Positions 7,207 through 14,421 of a stretch of 17,265 nt of DNA are shown one piece after another. The stretch comes from an uncultured Holophagales bacterium (lineage in GTDB: Bacteria > Acidobacteriota > Thermoanaerobaculia > UBA5066): the NCBI GenBank assembly GCA_937927565.1, contig CALBDV010000829.1:1-17265 (forward strand), written 5' to 3'. A program made the translations under genes and the position numbers. Position 1 is the first letter of the stretch. Each line of letters starts with the position of its first letter. The notes under the pieces are model-generated. The model was given only the letters and a program-made list of their open reading frames with translations, was not told the origin of the DNA and did not search any database.

Positions 7207-8232
7207 CTACGAGGGTCTCCTCGAAAGGACGGACAGGACTTCCGGCAGGAACGAGGGCTCGACGACGCGCGCCTCGACGGCCAGGCGGAAGACCGGTGCC
7301 CCGAGCGAGGTGTCGAGCTTCACGGCGTCCTTCTCCGTCGTCACGACGGCGGTCGCTCCCGTCTCCTCGAGAGTCCGTTCGATCCGGCCGACCGTGGTGG
7401 GACCGTAGGGCTCGTGGTCGCGAAACGCGAGGAATTCCGCCGGCAGGACTCCGGCCGCGTCGAGCGTCGCACGGAACGAGCCGGGGCGGGCGATTCCGGC
7501 GACGGCCACCGTCGTCCCGGCGGGGAGGTCCGCCGGGTCGACGCTCCTCCCTTCGCGGTCGCGGATGCCGAGGAGCACCGTCCGGGCATGGAAGACGGGG
7601 ATGCCGGGAGCGTAGCGGCGGGCGAGCTCCAGCGCGGCGGCCGGGTCGGCCTGCTCGGTCTTCGTGACGACGATCAGGTCGGCTCGCGCCAGGGACGCCA
7701 GCGGTTCGCGCAGGAGGCCGGCCGGCAGGAGGGCGCCCCCGGCGTCGGGCGCCGTCGCGTCGAGAAGGACGATGTCGACCTCCCGGGCGAGGCCGACGTG
7801 GGAGAAGCCGTCGTCGAGGAGGTGGACGTCCACGGGCGCCTCGAGCGTCTCGGCGCGGGAGGCCGCGAGCGCCCGTCGGGCATCGGCGACGATCGGGACG
7901 GAAGGAAGCGCGCGGGCCAGCAGCGCCGGTTCGTCCCCGGACGCGGCGACCGTCGCGAGCGTTCCCCGCCCGTCGGAGACGACGACGGTCCCGCGGCTCG
8001 TGCGGCCGTAGCCCCGCGTGAGGATCGACGGGTGGCGGCCGCGCCGGAGGAGCTCGCCTGCGAGCCAGCGGACGAACGGCGTCTTCCCGGTCCCGCCCGA
8101 CGCGATGTTGCCGACGGATACGACCGGGCGGGCGGCGTGTCTCACGCCGAAGACGCCGCGCTCGTAGAGCGCAAGGCGAAGGGCAACACCGGCGCCGTAG
8201 ACGTGCGAGAGGGGAAGGAGGAGGCTGTTCAC
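7207..8232 (-). CDS. lpxK: LpxK, tetraacyldisaccharide 4'-kinase
   Basis: This enzyme phosphorylates the 4' position of the lipid A disaccharide, forming lipid IVA at the inner membrane. The 341-residue protein has a short N-terminal hydrophobic region, the LpxK-type P-loop SVGNIASGGTGKTP at 39-52, TRGYGR at 72-77, GDEPALLA at 99-106, the family motif HLLDDGFSH at 137-145 and TEKDAVKL near the C-terminus. I chose the GTG start at 8232-8230, which shares GTGA with the waaA stop and is followed by NSLLLPLSHVYG, a typical LpxK opening. The open frame continues upstream to 8694, but that extension lies inside waaA and is Arg/Pro/Gly-rich, a high-GC shadow. Its place between waaA and lpxL fits the pathway. 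Confidence 0.95.
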   Translation of the reverse strand: MNSLLLPLSHVYGAGVALRLALYERGVFGVRHAARPVVSVGNIASGGTGKTPFVRWLAGELLRRGRHPSILTRGYGRTSRGTVVVSDGRGTLATVAASGDEPALLARALPSVPIVADARRALAASRAETLEAPVDVHLLDDGFSHVGLAREVDIVLLDATAPDAGGALLPAGLLREPLASLARADLIVVTKTEQADPAAALELARRYAPGIPVFHARTVLLGIRDREGRSVDPADLPAGTTVAVAGIARPGSFRATLDAAGVLPAEFLAFRDHEPYGPTTVGRIERTLEETGATAVVTTEKDAVKLDTSLGAPVFRLAVEARVVEPSFLPEVLSVLSRRPS

Positions 8233-9458
8233 GCCGGGTCCCCTGCGACCCTCCGGCCGTCGAGGAGATCCAGCGCGAGCCGGGCCGTCCGTTCCGTGGC
8301 CCCTCGGTGCCGCGCGAACAGGGCGTCTGCCGCCGAGCGGGCCGCAGCGCGAGCGGCAGGGTCGGCGAGGAGGCGCGCGAGCGCCACCGATGCCTCCCCG
8401 GCGTTCCCGACCGGGAAGGCCGCTTCGCCGGCCGCCTCCACCGTGCGGCGAATGCTGGAGGTCGAAGGACCGAGAACGACGGGGAGCCCGGCCAGGAGGG
8501 GCTCGAGAACGTTGTGCCCGCCCCGGGTCCCGAACGTCCCGCCGAGGAGGGCGACGTCTCCGAGCCTGTAGGCCGAGGCGAGCTCTCCGATCGTGTCGAG
8601 GAGAAAGACGTCGGCCGGGCCGGACCCGCCCGCCGTCGACCGCCGGACGACGCTCAGGCCCGCCGCGCGGGCCCGGCGCGCCGCCTCGTCCCACGTCTCG
8701 GGCCGGCGGGGAGCGAGGAGGAGGAACGGGGCGACTCCCGTGTTCGCGAGGGCGCGGGGGAGAGAGAGGACGAGATCGAGCTCCTCCTCGGCAATCGATC
8801 CGGCGATCAGGACCGGCCGGCCGGCGGCGAGCGTTCGGACCTGTGCCGCGAACGCAGGCTCGGGCGGTAGCGGGCGATCGAACTTCATGTCTCCGGCGAC
8901 CTGGATCCGGGATTGCGGGACGCCGATCGACGCGAAGCGCGCGGCGTCCTCGGGCGTCCGGGCCGCCACCGCGGAGAGGGCCTCGAGCGGAGCGCGGAAG
9001 AGGCGTCGCGCGGCGCGCAGGCGTCGGACCGAACGTTCGGAGAGGCGTCCGTTTGCGACGAGGACGGGCAGGCCGCGCCGCCCGGCCGCACGCAGGAGAA
9101 CCGGCCAGAGCTCCGTCTCCACGAGGACGAGGAGCCGCGGCCCGGCCGAATCGAGGAGGCGCCGGACGGACAGGGGCAGGTCGAGGGGGAACGGTTGGAG
9201 TCGCGCCGGAGGGGAAAGGTCCCGGAACCTCCGCCCGAGCAGACCGACCCCGGCGGGCGTCGACGATGTGACGAGAAGCGACAGGTCCGGCCGCTCGGCC
9301 CGCAGCGCCTGGACGAGCGTGTGGGCAAGCTCGATCTCGCCGACCGAGACCCCCTGGACCCAGACGTCGGCCTTCGCCAGCCCACGCTGCGGGAGAAGGC
9401 GGCGGGCAATCAGCGCCGGAAGGCCGGAACCTCCCCGTGGCCCGGGCGATTCTCTCAA
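8229..9458 (-). CDS. waaA: WaaA (KdtA), Kdo transferase, without the usual N-terminal anchor
   Basis: This GT30 enzyme transfers Kdo from CMP-Kdo to lipid IVA. The 409-residue protein carries VQGVSVGE with the catalytic Glu41, the conserved ETELWP at 114-119, LVANGRLS at 133-140, GDMKFD at 189-194, and the GT-B C-domain motif LGGTFGTRGGHNVLEPLLAGLPVVLGP near 305-331. The frame begins with TTG at 9458, preceded by AGGAAGG (9463-9469) at 4-nt spacing. A TAA in the same frame lies at about 9505-9507, so there is no room for the roughly 30-residue hydrophobic anchor that E. coli WaaA has. The short form resembles that of Aquifex, which also lacks it. It heads the waaA-lpxK-lpxL operon. Whether it adds one or two Kdo units cannot be judged here. 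Confidence 0.94.
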   Translation of the reverse strand: MRESPGPRGGSGLPALIARRLLPQRGLAKADVWVQGVSVGEIELAHTLVQALRAERPDLSLLVTSSTPAGVGLLGRRFRDLSPPARLQPFPLDLPLSVRRLLDSAGPRLLVLVETELWPVLLRAAGRRGLPVLVANGRLSERSVRRLRAARRLFRAPLEALSAVAARTPEDAARFASIGVPQSRIQVAGDMKFDRPLPPEPAFAAQVRTLAAGRPVLIAGSIAEEELDLVLSLPRALANTGVAPFLLLAPRRPETWDEAARRARAAGLSVVRRSTAGGSGPADVFLLDTIGELASAYRLGDVALLGGTFGTRGGHNVLEPLLAGLPVVLGPSTSSIRRTVEAAGEAAFPVGNAGEASVALARLLADPAARAAARSAADALFARHRGATERTARLALDLLDGRRVAGDPA

Positions 9459-9502
9459 CCAGCCTTCCTGGAGGAAGTTACGATTCCCATCCGAGAGGCG
9501 GC

Positions 9503-9508
9503 ATTATA
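9503..9508 (-). promoter_or_regulatory. -10 box (TATAAT) for the waaA-lpxK-lpxL operon
   Basis: The minus strand reads GACTATAATGCC, a perfect TATAAT 45 bp upstream of the waaA TTG start in an otherwise GC-rich gap. Transcription would start near 9496, leaving a leader of about 38 nt that includes the AGGAAGG ribosome binding site. No good TTGACA-like -35 box is visible at the right distance, so the promoter may depend on the -10 region or an activator. Confidence 0.55.
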
Positions 9509-9510
9509 GT
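9505..9510 (+). promoter_or_regulatory. Possible overlapping -10 (TATAGT) for the sigma/secretion operon
   Basis: On the plus strand the same AT-rich patch reads TATAGT, five of six consensus bases, offset two bases from the minus-strand TATAAT. It would place a start near 9517 and a leader of about 78 nt before the sigma factor ATG. No -35 match is seen at 17 bp (GATTCC). An ECF-type self-promoter (GGAAC then CGTC) was looked for and not convincingly found. Confidence 0.25.
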
Positions 9511-9594
9511 CGCGGGACGGCCACGGCCGGCGGATCAGGTGTCCGGGCAAGGACGATAGACGACGCCGGGCGGGGAGCCGTAGAACCACTCGGC

Positions 9595-10251
9595 ATGGCT
9601 TTGCAACTGGTTCACGCCCGGCGGGCGCCGCGGGAGGGGACGACGATCGAGCCCAGGGACGAACGGCGCCTCGCCGAGCTGGCGAAAGCGGGCGACGAGG
9701 ATGCATTTGCCGAGCTCGTTCGCGGCCGCACCGACTCCGTCGTGGCGTTTCTTCGCCGGATGCTCGGCAACACCGAAGATGCCCGCGACGTCGCGCAGCT
9801 CACCTTCCTGCGCGTCTGGGAGAACCTCCCGCGCTACGACCCGACCTGGGCCTTCTCGACGTGGGTCTTCCGGATCGCGGGAAACCTCGCCATCGACGCC
9901 CTCCGGGCACGCGGGACACGGGCGCGGACGCTGGCGGAGAGCTTCCGGGTCGTCCGGGGCGGGCTCATGGCGACCGAGCCCGAGGCGCCCCTGCGCCTTT
10001 CCCAGGAAGAAATCCGGCGCGTCTTCGACGCCTGCGCCACCGTTCTTTCCGAGAAGCAGCGGATCGTCTTCGTCCTCAGGGAGCTGGAGGAGAAAGAGAG
10101 CCGCGAGGTGGCCGAGATCGTGGGCTGCCGGGAGTCGACCGTGAGAAACCACCTCTTCCAGGCGCGGCGTCTCCTCAGGGAGGAGCTCCGGCGCCGGTTT
10201 CCCGAGTACACCCCCGCGGCGCGCCCGGGAGCGGGGGAGGCCCGAGCGTGA
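9595..10251 (+). CDS. ECF-type RNA polymerase sigma factor (sigma-70 family)
   Basis: This 218-residue protein has only regions 2 and 4. Region 2 spans about 36-105, with DARDVAQLTFLRVWENLPRYD as the core-binding helix and FSTWVFRIAGNLAIDALRAR as the -10 recognition part. Region 4 spans about 138-200, with LSEKQRIVFVLRELEEKESREVAEI and the helix-turn-helix GCRESTVRNHLFQARRLLREEL. I chose ATG 9595; the frame is open much further upstream, but that part lies antisense to waaA. The ribosome binding site is weak (GGGGAG about 18 nt upstream). Its stop overlaps the anti-sigma start as GTGA, the classic sigma/anti-sigma coupling. It probably controls its own operon and perhaps the secretion genes downstream, but the target promoters are unknown. 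Confidence 0.92.
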   Translation: MALQLVHARRAPREGTTIEPRDERRLAELAKAGDEDAFAELVRGRTDSVVAFLRRMLGNTEDARDVAQLTFLRVWENLPRYDPTWAFSTWVFRIAGNLAIDALRARGTRARTLAESFRVVRGGLMATEPEAPLRLSQEEIRRVFDACATVLSEKQRIVFVLRELEEKESREVAEIVGCRESTVRNHLFQARRLLREELRRRFPEYTPAARPGAGEARA

Positions 10252-10793
10252 ACGCCTCCGTCTGCTCCCGGCTGGGCGACCTCCTCGAAAGACGCGATGG
10301 CGACCACCTCTCCCCGTCAGAGGAGCGTCTCCTCGCCAGGCATCTCGTCTCCTGCGACGCCTGCGCGGCCGAGGCGCTCCATCGCGATCCCGTTCTCCTC
10401 TTCGCCCGCGACGCGGCGCGCAGCGCGCCCGAAGTCCTGACGGACGACGCGCGCGAGCGTTTCGTCGGGGACGTTCTCGCGGCGACCGCAGCCGCGAGGA
10501 CGGGACGGCGCCATTCGGTGTCCCGTACGGTTCTCGGCCTGCGGATCGCCGCCTCCCTGCTCCTGGTCGCTTCCGTCGCCGGGGTCTGGTACGTACGCGG
10601 GCGAGGAGTCTCGCCCTCCCCGGGAGAGACCTTCCCCGCCGTGGTCGCGGCCGGGGCGCGGACCGTCCGGGTCGAGACGCTTCCGGCGGTCGAGAACCTC
10701 GGCGCCGACGGCGCGATCGTCTATCAGTTCCCGGCGTCGAAGCCGGGCGAACCGACGGTCGTCTTCGTCGTCGACCGGAACGCGGATATCTGA
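10248..10793 (+). CDS. Membrane-bound zinc-finger anti-sigma factor
   Basis: This 181-residue protein starts at a GTG overlapping the sigma factor stop by 4 nt. The N-terminus has the anti-sigma zinc-binding pattern: Cys6 and then His32-x3-Cys36-x2-Cys39 (ARHLVSCDACAAEAL). A single membrane helix lies at about 95-116 (VLGLRIAASLLLVASVAGVWYV), leaving a 65-residue periplasmic tail (118-181) that ends PTVVFVVDRNADI. The tail is too short for a large sensor domain and resembles the end of anti-sigma proteins common in Acidobacteriota-like genomes, but I cannot name it. It would hold the sigma factor at the membrane until released. Its stop is 5 bp before the next gene, so it is translated with the secretion genes. 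Confidence 0.82.
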   Translation: MNASVCSRLGDLLERRDGDHLSPSEERLLARHLVSCDACAAEALHRDPVLLFARDAARSAPEVLTDDARERFVGDVLAATAAARTGRRHSVSRTVLGLRIAASLLLVASVAGVWYVRGRGVSPSPGETFPAVVAAGARTVRVETLPAVENLGADGAIVYQFPASKPGEPTVVFVVDRNADI

Positions 10794-10798
10794 TTCGG

Positions 10799-11536
10799 AT
10801 GAGGTCGTTCCTTCGCGTGGCGGCGATCGCGGCCCTCCTGCCCGGCACCGGGGTCTCGCACGCGGCCTCCACCCCCTCCCCGGAGCCGGACGTCGTCCGG
10901 GTCTTCACCCTCCGGCACCGAAAGGCCGAGGAGGCGTTCCTCGTCGTCCGCCCCCTCCTGACGACGCGGGGTTCGCTCGTCCTGCAACCGGCGCTCAACG
11001 CGCTCACCGTCCGGGACGCGGGGCGGGCCGTGGAGCAGGCCGCCCGGGCGGTCGAGTCGTTCGACGTCCCCCCCCGGGCGTTCGCCGTCTCCGTCGCCCT
11101 CCTCCGTGCGACGAACTCCCCCTCGCCGGCGGCGGCGCCCACCCCGATCGCCGAACAGCTGCGCGGCGTCGGGGCGCGGCTCAGAAAGCTCTTCAGCTTC
11201 TCCGACTACACGACGCTCGACGAGGTGGTCCTCCATCGGCTCGAGGGAGAGGTCGTCTCCTGGAACCTCGGCGGGGGCCACAGGATCGACTTCCTTCTCG
11301 AAGCGGGAAGCGGCGACGAGGTCGTGCGGCTTCGGAGCCTGGTCCTCGCCCGGGTGCGGCGGGACGAGAAGGGACGCGAGACGGTGCGGGACGTGGCGCG
11401 GACCTCGATCAACCTGAAGATGCGGGAGCCGTTCGTCCTCGGCGTCGGCCGCGAGGAGGGGGGCTCGGCCGCCCTGTTCCTCGTCCTGTCGGCCGCACCC
11501 GCCGGCCCCAGCCCCGGCATCGGAGGGCTTCGCTGA
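10799..11536 (+). CDS. Exported protein with a solitary secretin N-like domain
   Basis: This 245-residue protein has a signal peptide (1-23, cleavage likely after SHAA). Residues 32-95 read like one secretin N-domain (NolW/secretin_N): VVRVFTLRHRKAEEAFLVVRP, then GSLVLQPALNALTVRDA, then AVEQAARAVESFDVPP, as in GspD and PilQ subdomains. No secretin pore domain follows. Residues 95-233 are predicted to be beta-rich, ending LKMREPFVLGVGREE and ALFLVLSA. The predicted role is a periplasmic partner of the secretin or its assembly platform, but this is inferred. It sits between the anti-sigma gene and the gspF-like gene, overlapping the latter by one base (TGATG). No family name is known to me for the whole protein. 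Confidence 0.72.
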   Translation: MRSFLRVAAIAALLPGTGVSHAASTPSPEPDVVRVFTLRHRKAEEAFLVVRPLLTTRGSLVLQPALNALTVRDAGRAVEQAARAVESFDVPPRAFAVSVALLRATNSPSPAAAPTPIAEQLRGVGARLRKLFSFSDYTTLDEVVLHRLEGEVVSWNLGGGHRIDFLLEAGSGDEVVRLRSLVLARVRRDEKGRETVRDVARTSINLKMREPFVLGVGREEGGSAALFLVLSAAPAGPSPGIGGLR

Positions 11537-12777
11537 TGCCGGAGTTCGTCTGCCGCGTCGGGACCTCCGAGGGGCGCATGGTGACCCGCACGATCGAGGC
11601 CGCCAGCGAGGAGGCCGTCCGCGCGGAGCTGGAGAGGCAGGGGGCCCGGCTCTTCTCGGCGCGCCCCTCCCGGCCGGGACGCCTCGACCTCCGGCCCGGG
11701 AGCCTCGTTCCGCGGGCCGGCTCCTTCCGGCCGAAAGGCCGCGTGAAGATCCACGAGTTCCTCGTCTTCAACCAGGAGCTCGTCGCGCTCCTGAAGGCAG
11801 GGCTGCCGGTCGTCTCGGGCCTCGACATCCTCCTGGAGCGCCAGGCGAACCCGCACTTTCGGAGGATTCTCCTGGACGTGAGGGAGCAGCTCGTCGCCGG
11901 GACGGCCCTCTCCGATGCGTTCCTCTCCCACGGGGACGCCTTCCCGCGCCTCTACGCCACCTCGCTCAAGGCGGGGGAGCGCTCGGGGGAGGTCGAGAAG
12001 GTCCTCCGCCGGTTCCTCGGCTACCAGAAGATCCTCGGGCAGGTGAAACGGAAAGTCACCGGGGCGCTGGTCTATCCGGCCGTCCTCATCGGTCTCTCCC
12101 TCGGCCTGATCATCATCCTGATGACGTACGTCATCCCCCGGTTCACGGAGTTCTTCTCGGGTTTCGGCGGCGACATGCCGGCGCTGACCGTGGCCGTCGT
12201 CGGGACGGCCAACTTCATGCGGGCGCACATTCTCGAGGTCGCCCTCGGCACCGTGGCGGCCGTCCTCGTCTTCAACCGCTGGCGGCGGACCGACCAGGGA
12301 ACCCGTGTCGTGCACGGCCTCCTGCTGAAGCTCCCGATCATCGGCGGCGTCCTCCACGAGTTCTCGCTTTCGCAGTTCGCCCGCTCCCTGGCGACCCTCG
12401 TCGGCGCGGGGACGCCGCTCGTGCCGGCCCTGGAGATCTCGACCGGCTCCATCGGGAACCGCAGGGTCTCCGACGCCGTCGCCTCCGTCGTGCCGAAAGT
12501 GCGGCAGGGGGCCGAGCTCTGGCGGAGCCTCGAGGAGACGGGCCAGTTCACCTCCCTCGCCGTCGAGATGATCAAGGTGGGCGAGGCGACGGGCGCCCTG
12601 GAGGACATGCTCACGAACGTCTCGGACTTCTACGACGAGGCGATCGAATCGCAGCTCCAGGCGATCATCAACCTGATAGAGCCGGTCATCCTGATCGTCA
12701 TGGGGGGCGTCATCGCTACGATCCTGCTGTCCGTATACCTTCCCATGTTCACGATCCTCTCCAACATCAAGGGCTAG
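11536..12777 (+). CDS. gspF: GspF/PilC-family inner-membrane platform protein
   Basis: This polytopic membrane protein anchors the assembly ATPase and pseudopilin filament. At 413 residues it is full length. It has two T2SSF domains (about 73-197 and 277-401), each with the family pattern: FNQELVALLKAGLPVVSGLDIL at 78-99 and FARSLATLVGAGTPLVPALEI at 281-301, plus KAGERSGEVEKVL and KVGEATGALEDML. Membrane segments lie at about 178-200, 229-247 and 380-402. The ATG overlaps the preceding stop by one base. It is distinct from the pilC at the left edge of the window and pairs with the ATPase 6 bp downstream. T2SS-type or pilus-type cannot be settled from this protein alone. Confidence 0.93.
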   Translation: MPEFVCRVGTSEGRMVTRTIEAASEEAVRAELERQGARLFSARPSRPGRLDLRPGSLVPRAGSFRPKGRVKIHEFLVFNQELVALLKAGLPVVSGLDILLERQANPHFRRILLDVREQLVAGTALSDAFLSHGDAFPRLYATSLKAGERSGEVEKVLRRFLGYQKILGQVKRKVTGALVYPAVLIGLSLGLIIILMTYVIPRFTEFFSGFGGDMPALTVAVVGTANFMRAHILEVALGTVAAVLVFNRWRRTDQGTRVVHGLLLKLPIIGGVLHEFSLSQFARSLATLVGAGTPLVPALEISTGSIGNRRVSDAVASVVPKVRQGAELWRSLEETGQFTSLAVEMIKVGEATGALEDMLTNVSDFYDEAIESQLQAIINLIEPVILIVMGGVIATILLSVYLPMFTILSNIKG

Positions 12778-12783
12778 CTGGAG

Positions 12784-14421
12784 ATGAGCCGAGCCGCGTC
12801 CGACGTCCCTTCCGTTCCCGACTTCCCGCGCGTTCTCGACGCCGCCTCCGAGGAGAGTCGAGCCCGGGAAGTCGCGAGAAGGCTCGGGATCCCGTTCGTC
12901 GACCTCTGGACGTTCCGGGTCGACCCGGTCCTGTTCAAGAGCGTGCCGCTCGAGTGGATGCTCCGTTTCGAGTTCGTCCCGGAGAGCGAGGAAGACGGGG
13001 TCCTCTCGGTCGTGATGACCGACCCGACGGACGTCGTGCGGCGCGACGAGCTCGAGGCTCTCGTCAAGCGGCGCCTCCGGATGAAGGTCGGCTCGCGGGC
13101 CGCGATGCAGGAGATCCTGCAGAAGTCCGAGTCGACGCAGCGGGTCCTCGAGGAAGCGACCGAAGAGTTCCGGATGCAGGTCGTGAGGGAGGACGAGGAG
13201 GGGCAGGAGGTCCTGACGATCGACCGGATCGCGGCCGACGCCAGCCCGATCATCAAGCTCGTCGACTCGGTCCTCTTCAACGCGATCCAGCGGCGGGCGT
13301 CCGACATCCACATCGAGACGCAGGAGAACGTCGTCGTCATCAAGTACCGGATCGACGGCGTCCTCTACCCGGCCATGGAGCCGATCGACAAGAAGCACCA
13401 CCAGACGATCGTCAGCCGCATCAAGGTCATGTCGGAGCTGGACATCGCCGAGAAGCGGATCCCGCAGGACGGGCGCTTCAAGATCCGCGTCAAGGGGCGG
13501 ACGATCGACTTCCGCGTCTCGATCATGCCGACCGTCCACGGCGAGGACGTCGTCATCCGGATCCTCGACAAGGAGTCGGCGAACGCCGAGTTCAAGAACC
13601 TCCGCCTCGACGTCCTCGGGATGGACCCCGAGACGATGAAGCGGCTGCGCAAGTTCATCCGCGAGCCGTACGGCATGGTCCTCGTCACCGGCCCGACCGG
13701 CTCCGGCAAGACGACGACGCTCTACGCCTGCCTCTCCGAGATCCAGTCCGTCGAGGACAAGATCGTCACGATCGAGGACCCGGTCGAGTACCAGCTCCGG
13801 GGCATCACGCAGATCCCGGTCAACGAGAAGAAGGGGCTCACGTTCGCCCGGGGCCTCCGGTCGATCCTCCGCCACGACCCCGACAAGGTCATGGTCGGCG
13901 AGATCCGCGACGAGGAGACGGCCCAGATCGCCGTCCAGGCGGCGCTCACGGGGCACCTCGTCTTCACGACGGTCCACGCGAACAACGTCGTCGACGTCCT
14001 CGGCCGGTTCCTGAACATGAAGGTCGAGCTCTACAACTTCGTCTCGGCCCTCAACTGCGTCCTGGCGCAGCGCCTCGTGCGGAAGATCTGCCCGCGCTGC
14101 AAGACGCCGATGGAGCCGACGAAGCAGCTCCTCGACGAGTCGGCCCTGACCGTGGCCGACATCGCCGACGTGACCTTCTACGAGGGGCGCGGCTGCATCG
14201 AGTGCAACGGGACCGGCTTCTACGGCCGGATGGCGATCACCGAGCTCCTCGACCTCTCCGACCGGATCCGCGGCCTCATCCTCGACCGCCGCCCCGCGGC
14301 CGAGATCAAGAAGGCCGCCAAGGAGGAGGGGATGGCCTTCCTCCGGGAATCGGCCCTGAAGAAGGTCTTCAGCGGCGAGACGACCCTGAAAGAGATCAAC
14401 AAGGTGACCTTTGTCGACTGA
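12784..14421 (+). CDS. gspE: GspE/PilB-family assembly ATPase
   Basis: This hexameric ATPase powers the second filament/secretion machine. The 545-residue protein has Walker A GPTGSGKT at 303-310, Asp box TIEDPVE at 329-335, Walker B KVMVGEIRD at 368-376, a His box LTGHLVFTTVHAN at 388-400 and a tetracysteine zinc site (Cys436, 439, 471, 474). RASDIHIE at 171-178 marks the N2 domain. Its N-terminus is shorter than that of the PilB at 1733-3460: it begins near the second half of the N1 domain (AREVARRLGIPFVDL) and lacks both MshEN-like repeats. The ATG directly abuts GGAG at 12780-12783, and AAGGG lies about 10 nt upstream. The downstream gene overlaps its 3' end by 11 nt. Confidence 0.94.
   Translation: MSRAASDVPSVPDFPRVLDAASEESRAREVARRLGIPFVDLWTFRVDPVLFKSVPLEWMLRFEFVPESEEDGVLSVVMTDPTDVVRRDELEALVKRRLRMKVGSRAAMQEILQKSESTQRVLEEATEEFRMQVVREDEEGQEVLTIDRIAADASPIIKLVDSVLFNAIQRRASDIHIETQENVVVIKYRIDGVLYPAMEPIDKKHHQTIVSRIKVMSELDIAEKRIPQDGRFKIRVKGRTIDFRVSIMPTVHGEDVVIRILDKESANAEFKNLRLDVLGMDPETMKRLRKFIREPYGMVLVTGPTGSGKTTTLYACLSEIQSVEDKIVTIEDPVEYQLRGITQIPVNEKKGLTFARGLRSILRHDPDKVMVGEIRDEETAQIAVQAALTGHLVFTTVHANNVVDVLGRFLNMKVELYNFVSALNCVLAQRLVRKICPRCKTPMEPTKQLLDESALTVADIADVTFYEGRGCIECNGTGFYGRMAITELLDLSDRIRGLILDRRPAAEIKKAAKEEGMAFLRESALKKVFSGETTLKEINKVTFVD

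Noticed and set aside
8233..8694. N-terminal extension of LpxK up to 8694
   Set aside because: The extension is inside waaA, is Arg/Pro/Gly-rich, and the GTG at 8232 gives a normal LpxK N-terminus with the GTGA overlap.
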